From NCBI GenBank assembly GCA_037349315.1, contig JBAIAC010000026.1, positions 29,417,501 through 29,481,500 on the forward strand: DNA of 64,000 bases, in the 5' to 3' direction. How positions within the stretch are numbered: position 1 is the first letter of the stretch; every line of letters starts with the position of its first letter. Of the stretch, positions 1-11,149 are shown piece by piece. A program made the translations under genes and the position numbers. This stretch comes from Chelydra serpentina. Its lineage: Eukaryota > Chordata > Testudines > Chelydridae. The notes beneath the pieces are model-generated. The model worked only from the letters and a program-made list of their open reading frames with translations. It searched no databases and had not been told where the DNA came from.

Positions 1-505
1 ACTTCATGTATGTGCATTTCTGATTGCGTTATTGGGGAAAACATTCATTATTTCTGAATGCAATTCATGTTATTAAAAATTCATTCTCATTTTACTTGTG
101 ACATGCCAGGTGAACATTCTGAACCAGAATGGATTGCTTATAACGCTAACCTTACAATTAAAAGGTAAACGTTTACTTTGGTGTTTTCTAAATGGCAGCT
201 CTTGTTCCTTCAGCAAGACTTTATTTGAAGAGGGAAAGCTAGATTGAAAATGCAATCCAAATGTCGCAATCTTTGCACTAAGCCTCTATTAATTTAGTCC
301 TGGTAAAGATTCTCAGTGCATCATTTTGCAGGAGCAGCTTTATTACTCAATATATAACTTTATAAGGAGGTGGTAAAAATAAGTTATAGTATGCTGAGCT
401 TGTTCATAGTTTTTCTTTTCCTTATTTCATTTGAGATCACTGAGATACAGGATAAACTTTAAAATTAAACTTAGATCGTTACATAAAAATATTAAATTCC
501 TGGAA
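1..505. other. AT-rich sequence, nothing recognised
   Basis: No open frame longer than about 60 codons, no terminal inverted repeats and no repeat family that I recognise. It could be intronic or intergenic. Confidence 0.4.
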
Positions 506-507
506 CG

Positions 508-655
508 GAAGGATTGCCTTGTGGTTAAGGGATTGAGACTTGAGTTTATTTCCCAGCTCTGCCACTGGTTTCCTGTTTGACCTTGGGCAAATCACTTAAT
601 TTTATTTGTGCCTAGGTTCCAACATGTATAAAGCTGGGAGGATAATGATACTCCC
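508..655 (+). repeat. MIR-type SINE fragment
   Basis: The stretch reads as a diverged MIR core: 'ctctgccactgg', then 'tgaccttgggcaaatcac', then a tail with an 'ataatgatact' block. MIR is a tRNA-derived SINE spread early in amniote history. Its age fits the many mismatches. No target duplication is visible. The small ORFs over this interval have no coding meaning. Confidence 0.75.
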
Positions 656-1109
656 ATATAAGTCCCTCCCCACCCGCCTTTGTTCGACAGGTCTATTTAA
701 ATTGTATTTTAGGAGAAGATATGTCACTAGACTGTGGGGTGCAGTGAGCAGTCTTGTATGCCTCATGTGTGGGAAGGTTTGCTTCACATTAGAAGATAAG
801 TTATTTAAGGAAACTATGAGATTTTTTCTTTCTCTGTATCATGGTGGGACTTCTCTAGCCACCCAGGATATGGCTTAACACCAGAAGAGCCGATGACTCC
901 ACATGAACAATATTGTGTTCCAGCAGCTCCCCATTCAGACTTGACTTAGGTGTTCACATTAGGTAAAATTCACAGGGTGTTGACGGCTAGCACAAAAAGC
1001 TGCACCCCACTTAATCTCCTCTTAAACTCCAAGCTTGGTCTTCAGAGGATTTAATTGGAAGAGAGTGAATGGTATGGTATTGTATGGCATGGAGTGAATT
1101 CCACCTAAT

Positions 1110-1560
1110 GTCTTTTTAGGGTATGTGTTCAGTGCAGAGTTAACTCTGATTGGCACCTGGGTATGTGTCCCTGGTTTCACCTAGCCTGGGTGTGAGCAGC
1201 AGCACTGCAAAGCAACACTCACATTACTGTGTGCTTGGTAGTGCTGCGCTCACCTGTCTATGTCACTAGGACATTGTGTTGCTCAGATTGTTTCCCAGGT
1301 AATTGTGGGAGAATTTGTCTTTCCTGGGCACACAGAGGAATTGTGGGAAGGAATTGGAGGACTGTCAACACTCAGGTATGGTAGCCCAAGTCCTCACTGC
1401 AAAATGGGTGGATTACCAGCCCATGTGAATGAAACACCTGGGTGTTAGTCTATACTGCAGGACGGGTGAATTAGCCCAGTCTGAAAACTCCACTAAACTT
1501 GGATCAGATGTATGGTGTGTGGATGGGAGGGAGATGAGGTGCAACACCCGAGTAAGAGCC
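1110..1560. mobile_element. TIR-type DNA transposon remnant (non-autonomous)
   Basis: The block opens with 'agggtatgtgttcagtgcag' and has an internal 'attgtgggaaggaattgg' segment and a later 'gtctatactgcaggac' segment. All three resemble the non-autonomous TIR elements common in turtles, which typically begin GGGTATGTCTACACTGC. There is no clean target duplication, and more than one copy may be merged here. The 62-codon ORF inside it is incidental. Confidence 0.45.
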
Positions 1561-1856
1561 TGGGGCCATATCTACACTACAGGTGCTATAACAGCATAGC
1601 TATGGTGCAGGTAGCTATGCCAGCATAACCCCATAGGGATCCAGCATACAGCGATGGAAGGGGTTTTTCCTTCTCTGTAGGAACTCCACCTCCCTGAGTG
1701 ATGTTAGCTAGATCAATGGAAGTATTCTTCCATCAACCGAAACCAGATTAGGTCTGATGCTCAGGGCAGTGGATTTTTCATACCTCTGAGCACTCTTAGG
1801 TATGTCAACCTAAGTTTTAGCTGTAGAACGGGGCTAGGTTACTTCTGCAGCAGGGA
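1561..1856. mobile_element. Harbinger-like MITE remnant
   Basis: The left end is 'ggggccatatctacacta'. The right end read on the minus strand is 'tagccccgttctacagcta', an imperfect inverted match. The interior holds 'agctatgccagcataaccc' and other text resembling the turtle MITEs that end GGCTATGTCTACACTAC. I cannot read a flanking duplication. The copy is old and internally rearranged. Confidence 0.5.
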
Positions 1857-1866
1857 CATACTCTTA

Positions 1867-1930
1867 GGCTGTGACTACACTAGAAGCACTTTGGCGGTAT
1901 AGTTATATCAGCAAAGCACTCCATTTCCCC
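1867..1930 (+). mobile_element. Truncated end of a second Harbinger-like MITE
   Basis: 'ggctgtgactacactagaag' is close to the same terminal sequence as the element just to its left. It is followed by about 45 bases of MITE-like interior ('tggcggtatagttatatcagc') and then lost. Only one end is present. Confidence 0.45.
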
Positions 1931-1934
1931 TCTC

Positions 1935-4900
1935 AAGCATGGAGGACTGGGAACTCTTAGATTTCATCTGAGGTTCTTGTCCCAAGTAATGGCTCTAAAA
2001 GGTGACCTGTCACCCATCAGCACATTCCCTTGTTAATGGGCTCACATAATGGCCTCAATTACATATTCTAATATGTACTTTAAATGTTAAAAAATATACT
2101 TAATGAAAGTTATATTCCCTGTTATTGCACTTAGTAAAATTAAAGGCAACCCCACAAAATTGATACGTTATAAAAATTATACAATATTTGATTTTATTTT
2201 CAGGAGCTGCTCCTTAATTTTGTCATGTTTAATATGTTTTGGTTGCAAACAAAAGCATAAATATATGCATTCATTTCTAATTAATTCGTGTAATTGCATT
2301 TTATAATCTAGGTGTTTGCAAAGCAGAACATGGCACACCTCATTTACTGTGTGTTGTAGCTAGTAAAAAAATAGAATGAAATAAATCTTGAAACTAACTT
2401 TAATTGTAAGTATAGATTAGTTGTAAATTATATCTTTATTTATTTTTAATTTTGCAGTGTTGCAGATTTGGAGAACATACCAATTAGTGTAGTTATTCGA
2501 AGTAATGACAAGTTAATTACTGTAAAGGCTCAATGCTGTTTTTCTCACAATTAAAAACACAACACTGATTTAAGATTTTTTTTAAAGTACAGCTAGAAAT
2601 AAAAACAAATATGAAACGGGGTGAAGATAATAAAAACTTACTATAGGTAACATAGTATAAGTAACAGCTCAAATTTTAAGGGATCTATGTATCGTTCAAA
2701 ATCATAACATATGTATATATGTTACAGCGAGAAGGAAAAAACACCTAACTAAAAAGACTTAAGTAAAAACTTACCATTTGTAATGAAATCTTTATAAATC
2801 TGGATACAAATGCAGTGATTTTATAGTAAACATCCATATTTTACTGTACGTTAGTATATCACTTGGGAAAAAGGCAATTTTGCTAGTTTTATCTGAAACT
2901 GATTACTATACATCTACTGCTGCTTAGGTTTGTTCAGTGAGGCCCCAGTTACTTTCCAACCCATCTCATGCTGATTGCTAGACATCCATGTCAGTACTGC
3001 TTCTTTTGTACCTAAGGCAGTAAGTGTTTATTTTTATGAATATGTTTAAAGAGTAAAAAATGCCTCTGGTCCAAAGCAGAATGTTTTCTTTTCTGATGAA
3101 CAGTAGTTAATCCTACCATTTTGAAAGCTGTATAGTATACCAATGAGAAATGGACTGATTCACAATGTTTCCTTGTACATGCATAGTGCAAGAGTTAATA
3201 CTTTGCTTCAGAGATGTCTCACTCTAGAATAACTTTTAAATGCAATATTTCATTCCTTTAGGTGAAACTAAACTGTTGTTTTTGCTTGTGAAATTACCTG
3301 TAAAACTTGGAATGAATAATTGTGCACAAATATGTCTACTCTGTATTTGGGAAAAATGTTCTGGATAGCATTTAGAGCTATATGTGTATTCTTCAGTCCA
3401 CAGGTGTGACACTCACAATATATTTAACCCAAGGTTCTCCATTAGGATCTGCTATTTGGACCCCCTTTGACTATTTGGAGTCCCATTCAAATGATATAAA
3501 CTAATGTGGAGTTACAGGCACAGGAATCTATACTAGTGAATCCAGATGCAGGACTGAGGCCTTATAAGTTGCATTTCTTGCACTCATAAACAGGCAGTAG
3601 AATGGTATTTTTTTCTATTCTTTCTGAAGAATGGTTAAGCAAAAGAAGAGACCTTTTCAGAAACAGCAGATGCTACTGAAAGAGAGGGGGAGTATTCCTG
3701 AGGGAGGTTTTGAGGGGAAACCCTGCCCCACAACATTAGTGATGTTGAGAAAAATGACACCTAAGCCGTAAAGACCAAGACGTTCCGGTTCATCTATTTT
3801 GTCATGTTATGACAGAAATCATTACAAGCTTGATAGGTTTATTTATAAAGACTTGCTTCAGTATTCAAAGTACATCTATTCCAGCATTCCTTATTTCAAG
3901 ATGGGCTGTGGATCAAGATGAAAGAAAAATTAAATTGTATATTGAAGAGCTGTTAATTGAACTGCATTGCATTTAGCAAGGGAGCATCAGCTTCAGGCAG
4001 TCAATACTACAGAGAATTTTGAATGTACTGCATCACTAGATTGTCAGTTTGTATTGGAGAATGCAAACAGACTGCTTGGCTTGGTGATAAAGCCCTGGAA
4101 ACTTTTAAGTTGTTGAGGGGAGGAAATGTTATTTTGCTGTGATATGTTGTGACAAAGTTCGTGATGGAACTAACTGCTGCATATTTATACCGGGTGTTAA
4201 CGAGTACTTGCTCTTTTGTTGCTAAATCCTATTTAACTATCCATTCTAGAATTCTGTACAGATTCTAATGTTGTTTTTTTATATGTTGATAAATTTCTCT
4301 GTAGCCAAAATTCTGAAGCATTCCAGAATAGGCACAGATGTTACTACATCATTTGAAGGGTGTTGAATGTCTCATTTAAAAATATTAGTTCACTCTAGAT
4401 TTAATTCTAAAAAGTAGCATATCAAAAAGCTTTAGAAAAATGTTATCTACTTTTCCTACGGCCGCGTTCATTTCTTTTTGTAGTACATTTATAGTTAAAG
4501 ATTTTTTTTTACAGCTGAATTATTTAAACGTGTCTTTTGGGATAAAGTGATCTGTTTGGTGTTAAGTATGAAACAATTTTTTATTTAATTTTCTTCACTG
4601 ATAAAACTGAAATAACTGGGAGGCATTTCTAAAGCCAGAACGGATTTAGGACTACAGTGTTAGATTAAAGAGATGTTATGCTAAAACATAGCTGATTCTG
4701 GCTGCCACCCTTTAAAATAAAAGACATCTTATTAAGGGTGGTCATCACCATGCTTAAAACTTTAGTCCACTCCTAAAATAACCACCTTGGGCTTGAATCT
4801 ATTTAAAAAGATCACTCATTAATTTGAAAACTTTCTATTTTATTTTTTTTGGTAAATGTATATGAATTCGGTGCTTGTCAAAGTATACCAGAAAAACAGC

Positions 4901-5095
4901 CTCTGGAGATTCTTGGCCCTCTTTGTATCCCTAGTATTGGTGGGCTACAGGCAGAAAGCTATGAACTGTAAGCTTCCACATAGCACAGGCCTTCCCGATA
5001 ATGCCTTTAACCTAGAATTAGAAGTACTATATATAGGAGCTGAAGGGTAAGATAGTATCTATCCACATTAAAATCTTGGCCTCTCTGCTGAGACT
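1935..5095. other. AT-rich unassigned DNA
   Basis: About 3 kb with no long ORF, no readable target-site duplications and no family that I recognise. Short homopolymer runs occur, such as poly-T near 4502. It may contain conserved non-coding sequence, which only alignment could show. Confidence 0.4.
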
Positions 5096-5104
5096 GATAA
5101 CTAA

Positions 5105-5275
5105 AGGCCTGTCTGCATGGTGGAGTAATGTGTTCTACAGGGATGTGTTTTAATTTGTCCGTGTAGACCTTGCTGGTGCGCACTAAAGGTTCTTTAATGC
5201 ACTTTAATGCAGTATTCTTCAAACAGCGCTATGTTAAAGTGCACCAACAGCACAGTGCTTTTTAACTCCCTCCAA
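5105..5275. mobile_element. Possible DNA-transposon fragment
   Basis: The stretch starts 'aaggcctgtctgcatgg'. It contains the partly inverted segments 'tttaatgcactttaatgc' and 'gttaaagtgcacc', a pattern seen in turtle TIR elements. Boundaries and class are uncertain. Confidence 0.3.
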
Positions 5276-5279
5276 AGTG

Positions 5280-5790
5280 TAATGACAGAGCTGAGTGAAC
5301 TCTAGTAAGGACCTTGGTTTGGCATTGTAGAGATGGAGACCAGATGCCTGTATCTAGTAGCACTAGAGGAGTAATCACTACAGCTGGACTTATGAGCCAG
5401 AGGGACCTGGTCTTGGCATCACTGTTAGAGGCAACAGAACAGTGAGAGAGGCTATAGAGGTGAGAGATGTAGAGAGGGATGGCATAGAGGCAGTATCATG
5501 GCGAGAGACTATGCAGTTGTGATGGTGCAGAGTCAACATTGTGACTAGAAGTGACACAGAAGTGGCAACAAGGTAACTTCCCAAGGAAACAAGCAACAAT
5601 AAGCCCTTCGGGCTGGAGATGGACTTGCCTGAGTGCAGTCCTGGCCTCTGGTACTTCACTAGCCACTGACAACAAACAGTGAGAGGGGTGCAGCAGAGGG
5701 GAGGGGGGAAAGTGTCTTGACAAAGGGACTTTCACTCTGGCAGGTTGGGAAACTGAGGCCAAGGACTTTTGTAAAGATGGCATGGAGGTG
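5280..5790. repeat. Purine-rich degenerate repetitive block
   Basis: Recurrent 'gagag' and 'atagagg' motifs, such as 'gtgagagaggctatagagg' and 'gtgagagatgtagagaggg', suggest a decayed short tandem or LTR-like sequence. GC content is higher than in the flanks. Two overlapping minus-strand ORFs of 89 and 95 codons cover it; they are Ser/Leu/Pro-rich, as expected from reading a purine-rich strand backwards. Confidence 0.35.
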
Positions 5791-5799
5791 GATCCTTTA

Positions 5800-8700
5800 C
5801 TTATTATTCATGTGAAAGTATCATTGATTGTTTTGTTTTCCCAAATTAATGCTATGTTCTTTCCCCCCCTTGTTCCTTCCTTGTTTTATATACAAACTCA
5901 GTATTGCCTCTTAAGGGTGCCCAGGGAAGGTCTTTAGTTCTTCCCAGGTTTCTGGGTGGCATCATGAGCTGGTAGTGTTTGTTAATTTCAAGAGGAACTC
6001 TTAGATATTTGGATCTGATTCTTTTTGCTGCCAGCAACACCTGGCAGGAGGGTTACCCTCATATTACTTTACTGTTAGACTTCAGAATTGTTTTAAAAAT
6101 TTAATTCAAATAGACACACCACTGGGGAAATCATCTAATATATTTTACACTTCAAGTAAACACATATATGTATAAATCAAATCACTCAGCAATCCGCCTG
6201 TGCTGTAATTTCTCTTACAATTTGGGTATTTGCTTGAAAATCGTGTCTAGCAAAGTGTTTAATGATTTTGCTACATTTGTCTTTTTGAGAGTTAATATTT
6301 TGCATTGTGATTGGACATAATGTTCAAGAATCCATTTGATAGACAATTCTCTTAATTACACTGATTATCAGAGGTGCAGATTAATGCAATAAATCAGAGT
6401 TCAGTAAGAAAATGTGGAGACACTAACTAAAATTTTTCACTTTTAGTAGTGCACAAGTAAATCTTCAATCTTCAGCCTGACCCTGTAGGTTACTGAATAC
6501 AGTTAGCTGATTATGGACCTGATACTTACACCATTGCTCACAGTGGATAACAACTTACTGCACAAGTAGTCCCATTAAAGTAAATGGGGGGCATTTGTGA
6601 AACAAAATGCTACTCAGCATGAGTAAGGGCATCAGAACCTAGTCCTTTATGTTCAGCCTTCTTCTGTGGAGAACAATAATCACGAAGTAGGATTCTTCCA
6701 TGAAGTAGGAGCCCCTTTCCCTCCCTCCTCTCTGGCTTGTGTCCAGCCCTGATTCCCAGGCATTCAGGACTAAGGTTTTGGTTATGGGGCCTTCTCACTC
6801 AGGGCATAAGGAGTACAGTCTGTTGTCCTTTTGTCATATAATAATGAGACTGCAGACCATAGTCTTTGGAGCAAAATAGGACACATTTATAAGGAGAACT
6901 AAGTGCTTCCAGTTTTACCAATTTGAGAGAGCTGCTCTCAGAATGTTTCATTTATGCAGTTTTATGTTTAGAGAATAGCCAAGCACAAGATGGCACTTAC
7001 ATGACACTTAACAAGAGCTTCATGCAAAGATAGATGCAGAGCTTGACTTGGAATCTGGACGTATTAATTGAGGTTTTCCATTTGCCTTCTGCATGGTAGA
7101 ATAGGTGAAATGAGATAGATCACAAATTGATTTTTGTATAACTGTTAAATTAAATGTAGCAGTATTAAAAAAAAAAAGTTGGGTTGAGTCAGTGTGTTAC
7201 ATTACTCTGAGGTAGTTAGTTAATGTTAATATGTTAATTGGCTTCTAGAACAGATGTGTATTTTTTAGATTTAAAGTTAATTTGCACAGACTCCTAATCT
7301 CTGGGCAATCTGATAGAAAGTCATATGTTACATGTTTCTTTATGTGCTGTGTGCCTGCATTAGGCAATATCTTTAAAATGTAAAAAAAAGCCTACAAAAT
7401 GCACAGTCTGATAACAACAACAAATCTAATCTAAAGTGACAACTGGGAGACTTTCCCAGACGTTTTTCTCTTTAATGTAACATGACTTTAAATTGATGCA
7501 GCCCCACAGTGATTGAAAAACTCTCAGAGCTTGTCTCCCATGATTACATTTCTGATCTGTACAACTTAATTTTTTAACTCGGTAAATCTCAGTTTTGCGA
7601 ATGAGCAGTTTATTTATATTTTAAGAGAGTGAGTTTCACTGATGCAAAGACAATGGAATAGTATGAAATAATATTCCTGACAGTAATTCTGGTCAGCAAC
7701 ATGTGTGCCATTCTTTATCTGAAAGGTACAAAAATCTGCTGTTAAATAGGGTTAGTGGTTTGCTAAATGTAGTTTTATTCCTTTTATCGAGCTCTAATGA
7801 TGGTTTTGCTGTTGAGATAATATAGAACCTGAAAGAGTGAAATGTATTTTTTTTAATAGTTCACTTTTTAAAAATTCAAATTAACGAGATCATTTTCATA
7901 TTTTTGTTTAAAGCATTTTCAATCTGTTTAGACTACTTTGCATCATCAAAATCTGCCTATTTTCTAATGTGCTATTCAGATATACACACTAATGCATAGC
8001 AATAGGTATCCTATTTTCACAAAGGACCGTTACAGAAAACCTTCCTGATATTCTTGAGAGTTATCTAAACGGATATTAGCAAGCAAGCAGCAAATACTAA
8101 AATATTTTAAATCTAAACTGGTTCTAAAGAAGGGATAGACATAGCCTTAATCTAGTCAGTAGGGAAATTCTTTCATGGCTAGATGGGATATGGAAAATCA
8201 AAGTGAGCTTTGTGTGCAGTAGTGTTTATTTTTAACCCTAGCTACTGCATGTATTTAGAGTATAACACTGAAAGAAAGGGAAACAAAAAACTGTTTTGTG
8301 GTTATTAAATTTAAGAAAGTTGCTTGCTGAAATATGTTGTTCCTCCTTTGATCAGTTTAAAGATTATTTTGTTTTTGCTTGTTTTCTCTGGGTACTTGTT
8401 TGGCTCATTATCCTGGCTCATTATCCTTTTAGTGTACTTTGAATTTGTCAATTTCAAATATTCATGGCTTTACCAGTGAAGAATTTGGAGCTATAACTCC
8501 AATGATGATAAGCCGACATCTGTGGTCAGATTTCTAGAATTTTGCATGGGAAAATGGGCATGTATAAATTGAACTGGTCACTTTTGTGGTCAGTTATGGT
8601 AACAGCACAAGCAGCTTATGCATGTGTCCAATTCTGAAAATCTGATCTTTGTTTCTATAATACTGTTCTCAAAAGCTAATGAGGTGATTTCAGTTGAATT

Positions 8701-10550
8701 CCATGGCTTGAGATATTAGGTAGCAAATCTTATATCAGTGATGCATCACAGAGTCTGGTAGTAATGGGGTTGTGTGTGATTTAAACCATGGGAAAACAAT
8801 CAGATTCGGAAGTTCATGCATTTTATCCATAAAAGGTTGGATAAGATGCAAGACAGATAATAGGCACAATAGGTATTTTTTCTTAAGTTGAAACTGTGAG
8901 GTGAGGGCTATGGACCCTGAGAACATTTCAGCTCGCTTGATTAAAGATGGTAAAGCCCTCAACATGTTGGAAAATAAAGACGGTAAAAAGGCACATTCTG
9001 GGAACTACCGAAGAAGTGGAATTTGAAGATATAAGAATGTCTTTCACTAAGTGGATGTTTGACTTGGTGGGGCTGGTTGTGCCTGATAATGTCATTAAAA
9101 TTACCATGGCTAAAGATTTAATTACAAAATCTTTAACTTCTGTACAGGCAAGGATGGCTTTAAAAGTAATCTGCTAGAGCTTGCAGTTCTGGAATTAAGA
9201 TAATTAAGGCAGCCAGATCTCAAGACCAACCAAAATACTAAGGATTTAAAATCTAATGTTTACTTCTTAGGACCCATGCGCTAGTAAAATGTGGCAGGCA
9301 CTTTGCTCTGAGCAATTAAGTGCTCATAAAACTGCTTTTCTTTTTATTGAGAGGGGACAGGAGGAGTGGGGTGACCAGACATAAACATTTTCAGTTCATA
9401 GGAGGTATCTAGTTTTCTTGAAGGAAGCTGAGAAAGATGTCACAACCAATATTAACTCAGATAATGGCTAACTTTATTTTTTAATATTGCTCATATGTCC
9501 TCCAGAATACTAATATTACCTCATAGACTAATAAGCTCCTGGAAAGTGTATTGACTGCCTTTAATGCTCTATAGGGAAGAGTAAGTAGAATGGAGCGGTT
9601 GGATTATATAAGCAAGCAAATCAAAAGTTTTAGGTTTCTTCCCTCCTCCAGCACTTGTCCCTTTAAGAGAATGTGCCCACAGGGAGTGGATAGCCAGATA
9701 AGAAATTATTCCTTTTGAGAATTATTTTCTTGTGATGCTTTATGTGTACGGTCACTGACAGGCTGCCTGCCTGCAGGAACCAGAGAGATGGCCTACCTAT
9801 ATCCTGTTGGTATAAATGCTATAAAATTGTCCATTATTTTTTAATAGTACTGTTTATTCCAAGACTTTCTCTGAAATTTGTTATGGAAGTGTGGTTTTTG
9901 CTTGCCTTTCATAGTTGATTACTTCGATTTGGTATGGTGTCCATCAATAATTGAAAGTTATTTCACTTGTTACTTCTGAGTAGATCTGGAAAGTGTGCCT
10001 GTTGTAGGGCTGGTCTTAGGTATTTCTGAACCAATAGTTTTGCTAGCTACCATGACTGTTCTTTTTTTTTTTTTTTTCTTTGTGAGAAGTATTTGTTGGG
10101 CCTGGTGGGAGCAAGTAGGTATCTTGGTGCTGCACATGGGAGTCTCTTTTATTTTGGTAATATTTGACTAGCTTTTCCTGCTAGTGTGTCTAATTTTATG
10201 GTGTGCTGGTTTGACATTGTGACCAACACCACATCCAACTCTTGTTTCCTCCTAGGTCTTTCAGCTTGTATTCACCTGTCATTGCCTGTTGGCAACACGG
10301 CTCTTTGGGATAGGACACAATTGTTCATGCTCTTTGATTGAGACTAAAGAGGGGAGGGAATATAGGTTCCAAAAACTCTTTACCTGTCACCTCCTCTACT
10401 TAGAGGTTCTCTCTTCTTTGGGGACAGCTGAGTTGAAATTACCCATACAACTGTAATCTTAACAAAAATTTAGATTGATTAAAAACGGAGAATATAGAAT
10501 GAAAACGAAATAAACCATTTGTTTAGCATGTCTAGGTTTACATGCCTCAT
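5800..10550. other. AT-rich unassigned DNA
   Basis: Nothing recognisable apart from a 76-codon ORF near 8947 (listed separately) and a poly-T run at about 10062-10078. The poly-T could be the tail of a minus-strand retrocopy, but I see no recognisable body to its right. Confidence 0.4.
8947..9177 (+). other. Unassigned 76-codon ORF, possible decayed coding fragment
   Basis: The translation is of mixed composition rather than low complexity, with a central segment reading EVEFEDIRMSFTKWMF and a later DLITKSLTSVQARMAL. A second frame just upstream (about 8910-9005) reads MDPENISARLIKDGK and continues with charged residues, so a frameshifted coding fragment is possible. I recognise no family. 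There is no splice-site support or neighbouring gene, and chance remains a fair explanation for an ORF this short. Confidence 0.2.
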
Positions 10551-10553
10551 GAA

Positions 10554-10691
10554 CTAAACTAGATAAGAGCGACAAAGAGTCCTGTAGCACCTTATATATC
10601 TCGTATATCTGTTAGTCTATAAGGTGCTACAGGACTCTTTGTCCCTCTTGCAGATCCAGACTGACACAGCTACCCCTCTAAACTAGATAAG
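10554..10691. repeat. 14-bp target-site duplication around a PLE remnant
   Basis: CTAAACTAGATAAG occurs at 10554-10567 and again at 10678-10691, directly flanking the 110-bp insert. Confidence 0.85.
10568..10677. mobile_element. Miniature foldback Penelope-like element remnant
   Basis: The 110-bp insert starts with 'gacaaagagtcctgtagcac' and contains the inverse, 'gtgctacaggactctttgtc', about 30 bases later, so it folds back on itself. The rest, 'cagatccagactgacacagc', is the terminal text of reptile PLE-like repeats. PLEs are known for inverted terminal copies and target duplications of variable length, which fits the 14-bp duplication here. No coding sequence remains. Confidence 0.7.
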
Positions 10692-10843
10692 GCACTCTCA
10701 TTACAGAAAATAATTTACCGCCCTTGAAAGCAATCCCCTCTCTGGCCACTCTGCCCTCTCCGCCACATCATGCTGCTTTCTTGGGACAAACTTTTTCCCT
10801 CCCATCCCCAGCACCCATTTTTCAAGCCCCCTCCTCTGGGTTA

Positions 10844-11143
10844 GGGCTGGTCCACACTGGGGGGGGGGCGGGGATCGAACTAAGATACGCAACTTCAGCT
10901 ACGTGAATAACGTAGCTGAAGTCGAATTATCTTAGTTCGAACTTCAAAGCACTTACCATGGGTCCACACGCGGCAGGCAGGCTCCCCCGTTGACAGCACT
11001 TCCTCCTCTCGGCGAGCAGGAGTTCCGCAGTCGACGGTGAGCGCTTCTGGGATCGATTTATCGCGTCTAGACAAGACGCGATAAATCGATCCCAGAAGAT
11101 CAATTGCTACCCGCCGAATCAGGCGGGTAGTATAGACGTACCC
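10844..11143. mobile_element. Multi-hairpin PIF/Harbinger-type MITE, copy 1
   Basis: The 300-bp element is bounded by TTA at 10841-10843 and 11144-11146. Its ends are GGGCTGGTCCACACT and, inverted, GGGTACGTCTATACT. It contains three hairpins. The first has outer arms at 10876-10887/10928-10939 and an inner stem at 10892-10904/10910-10922. The second is a perfect 25-bp stem at 11044-11068/11074-11098. The third is CTACCCGCC/GGCGGGTAG at 11107-11130. Three-base TWA duplications are typical of the PIF/Harbinger superfamily, so assignment there is by inference. No ORF is present, so it must have been moved by another element's transposase. Confidence 0.8.
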
Positions 11144-11149
11144 TTAGTT

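Noticed and set aside
5390..5783. Overlapping minus-strand ORFs of 89 and 95 codons
   Set aside because: They are by-products of a purine-rich degenerate repeat, with low-complexity Ser/Leu/Thr translations.
10062..10078. Poly-T run as the tail of a processed pseudogene
   Set aside because: No recognisable retrocopy body or flanking duplication lies next to it.
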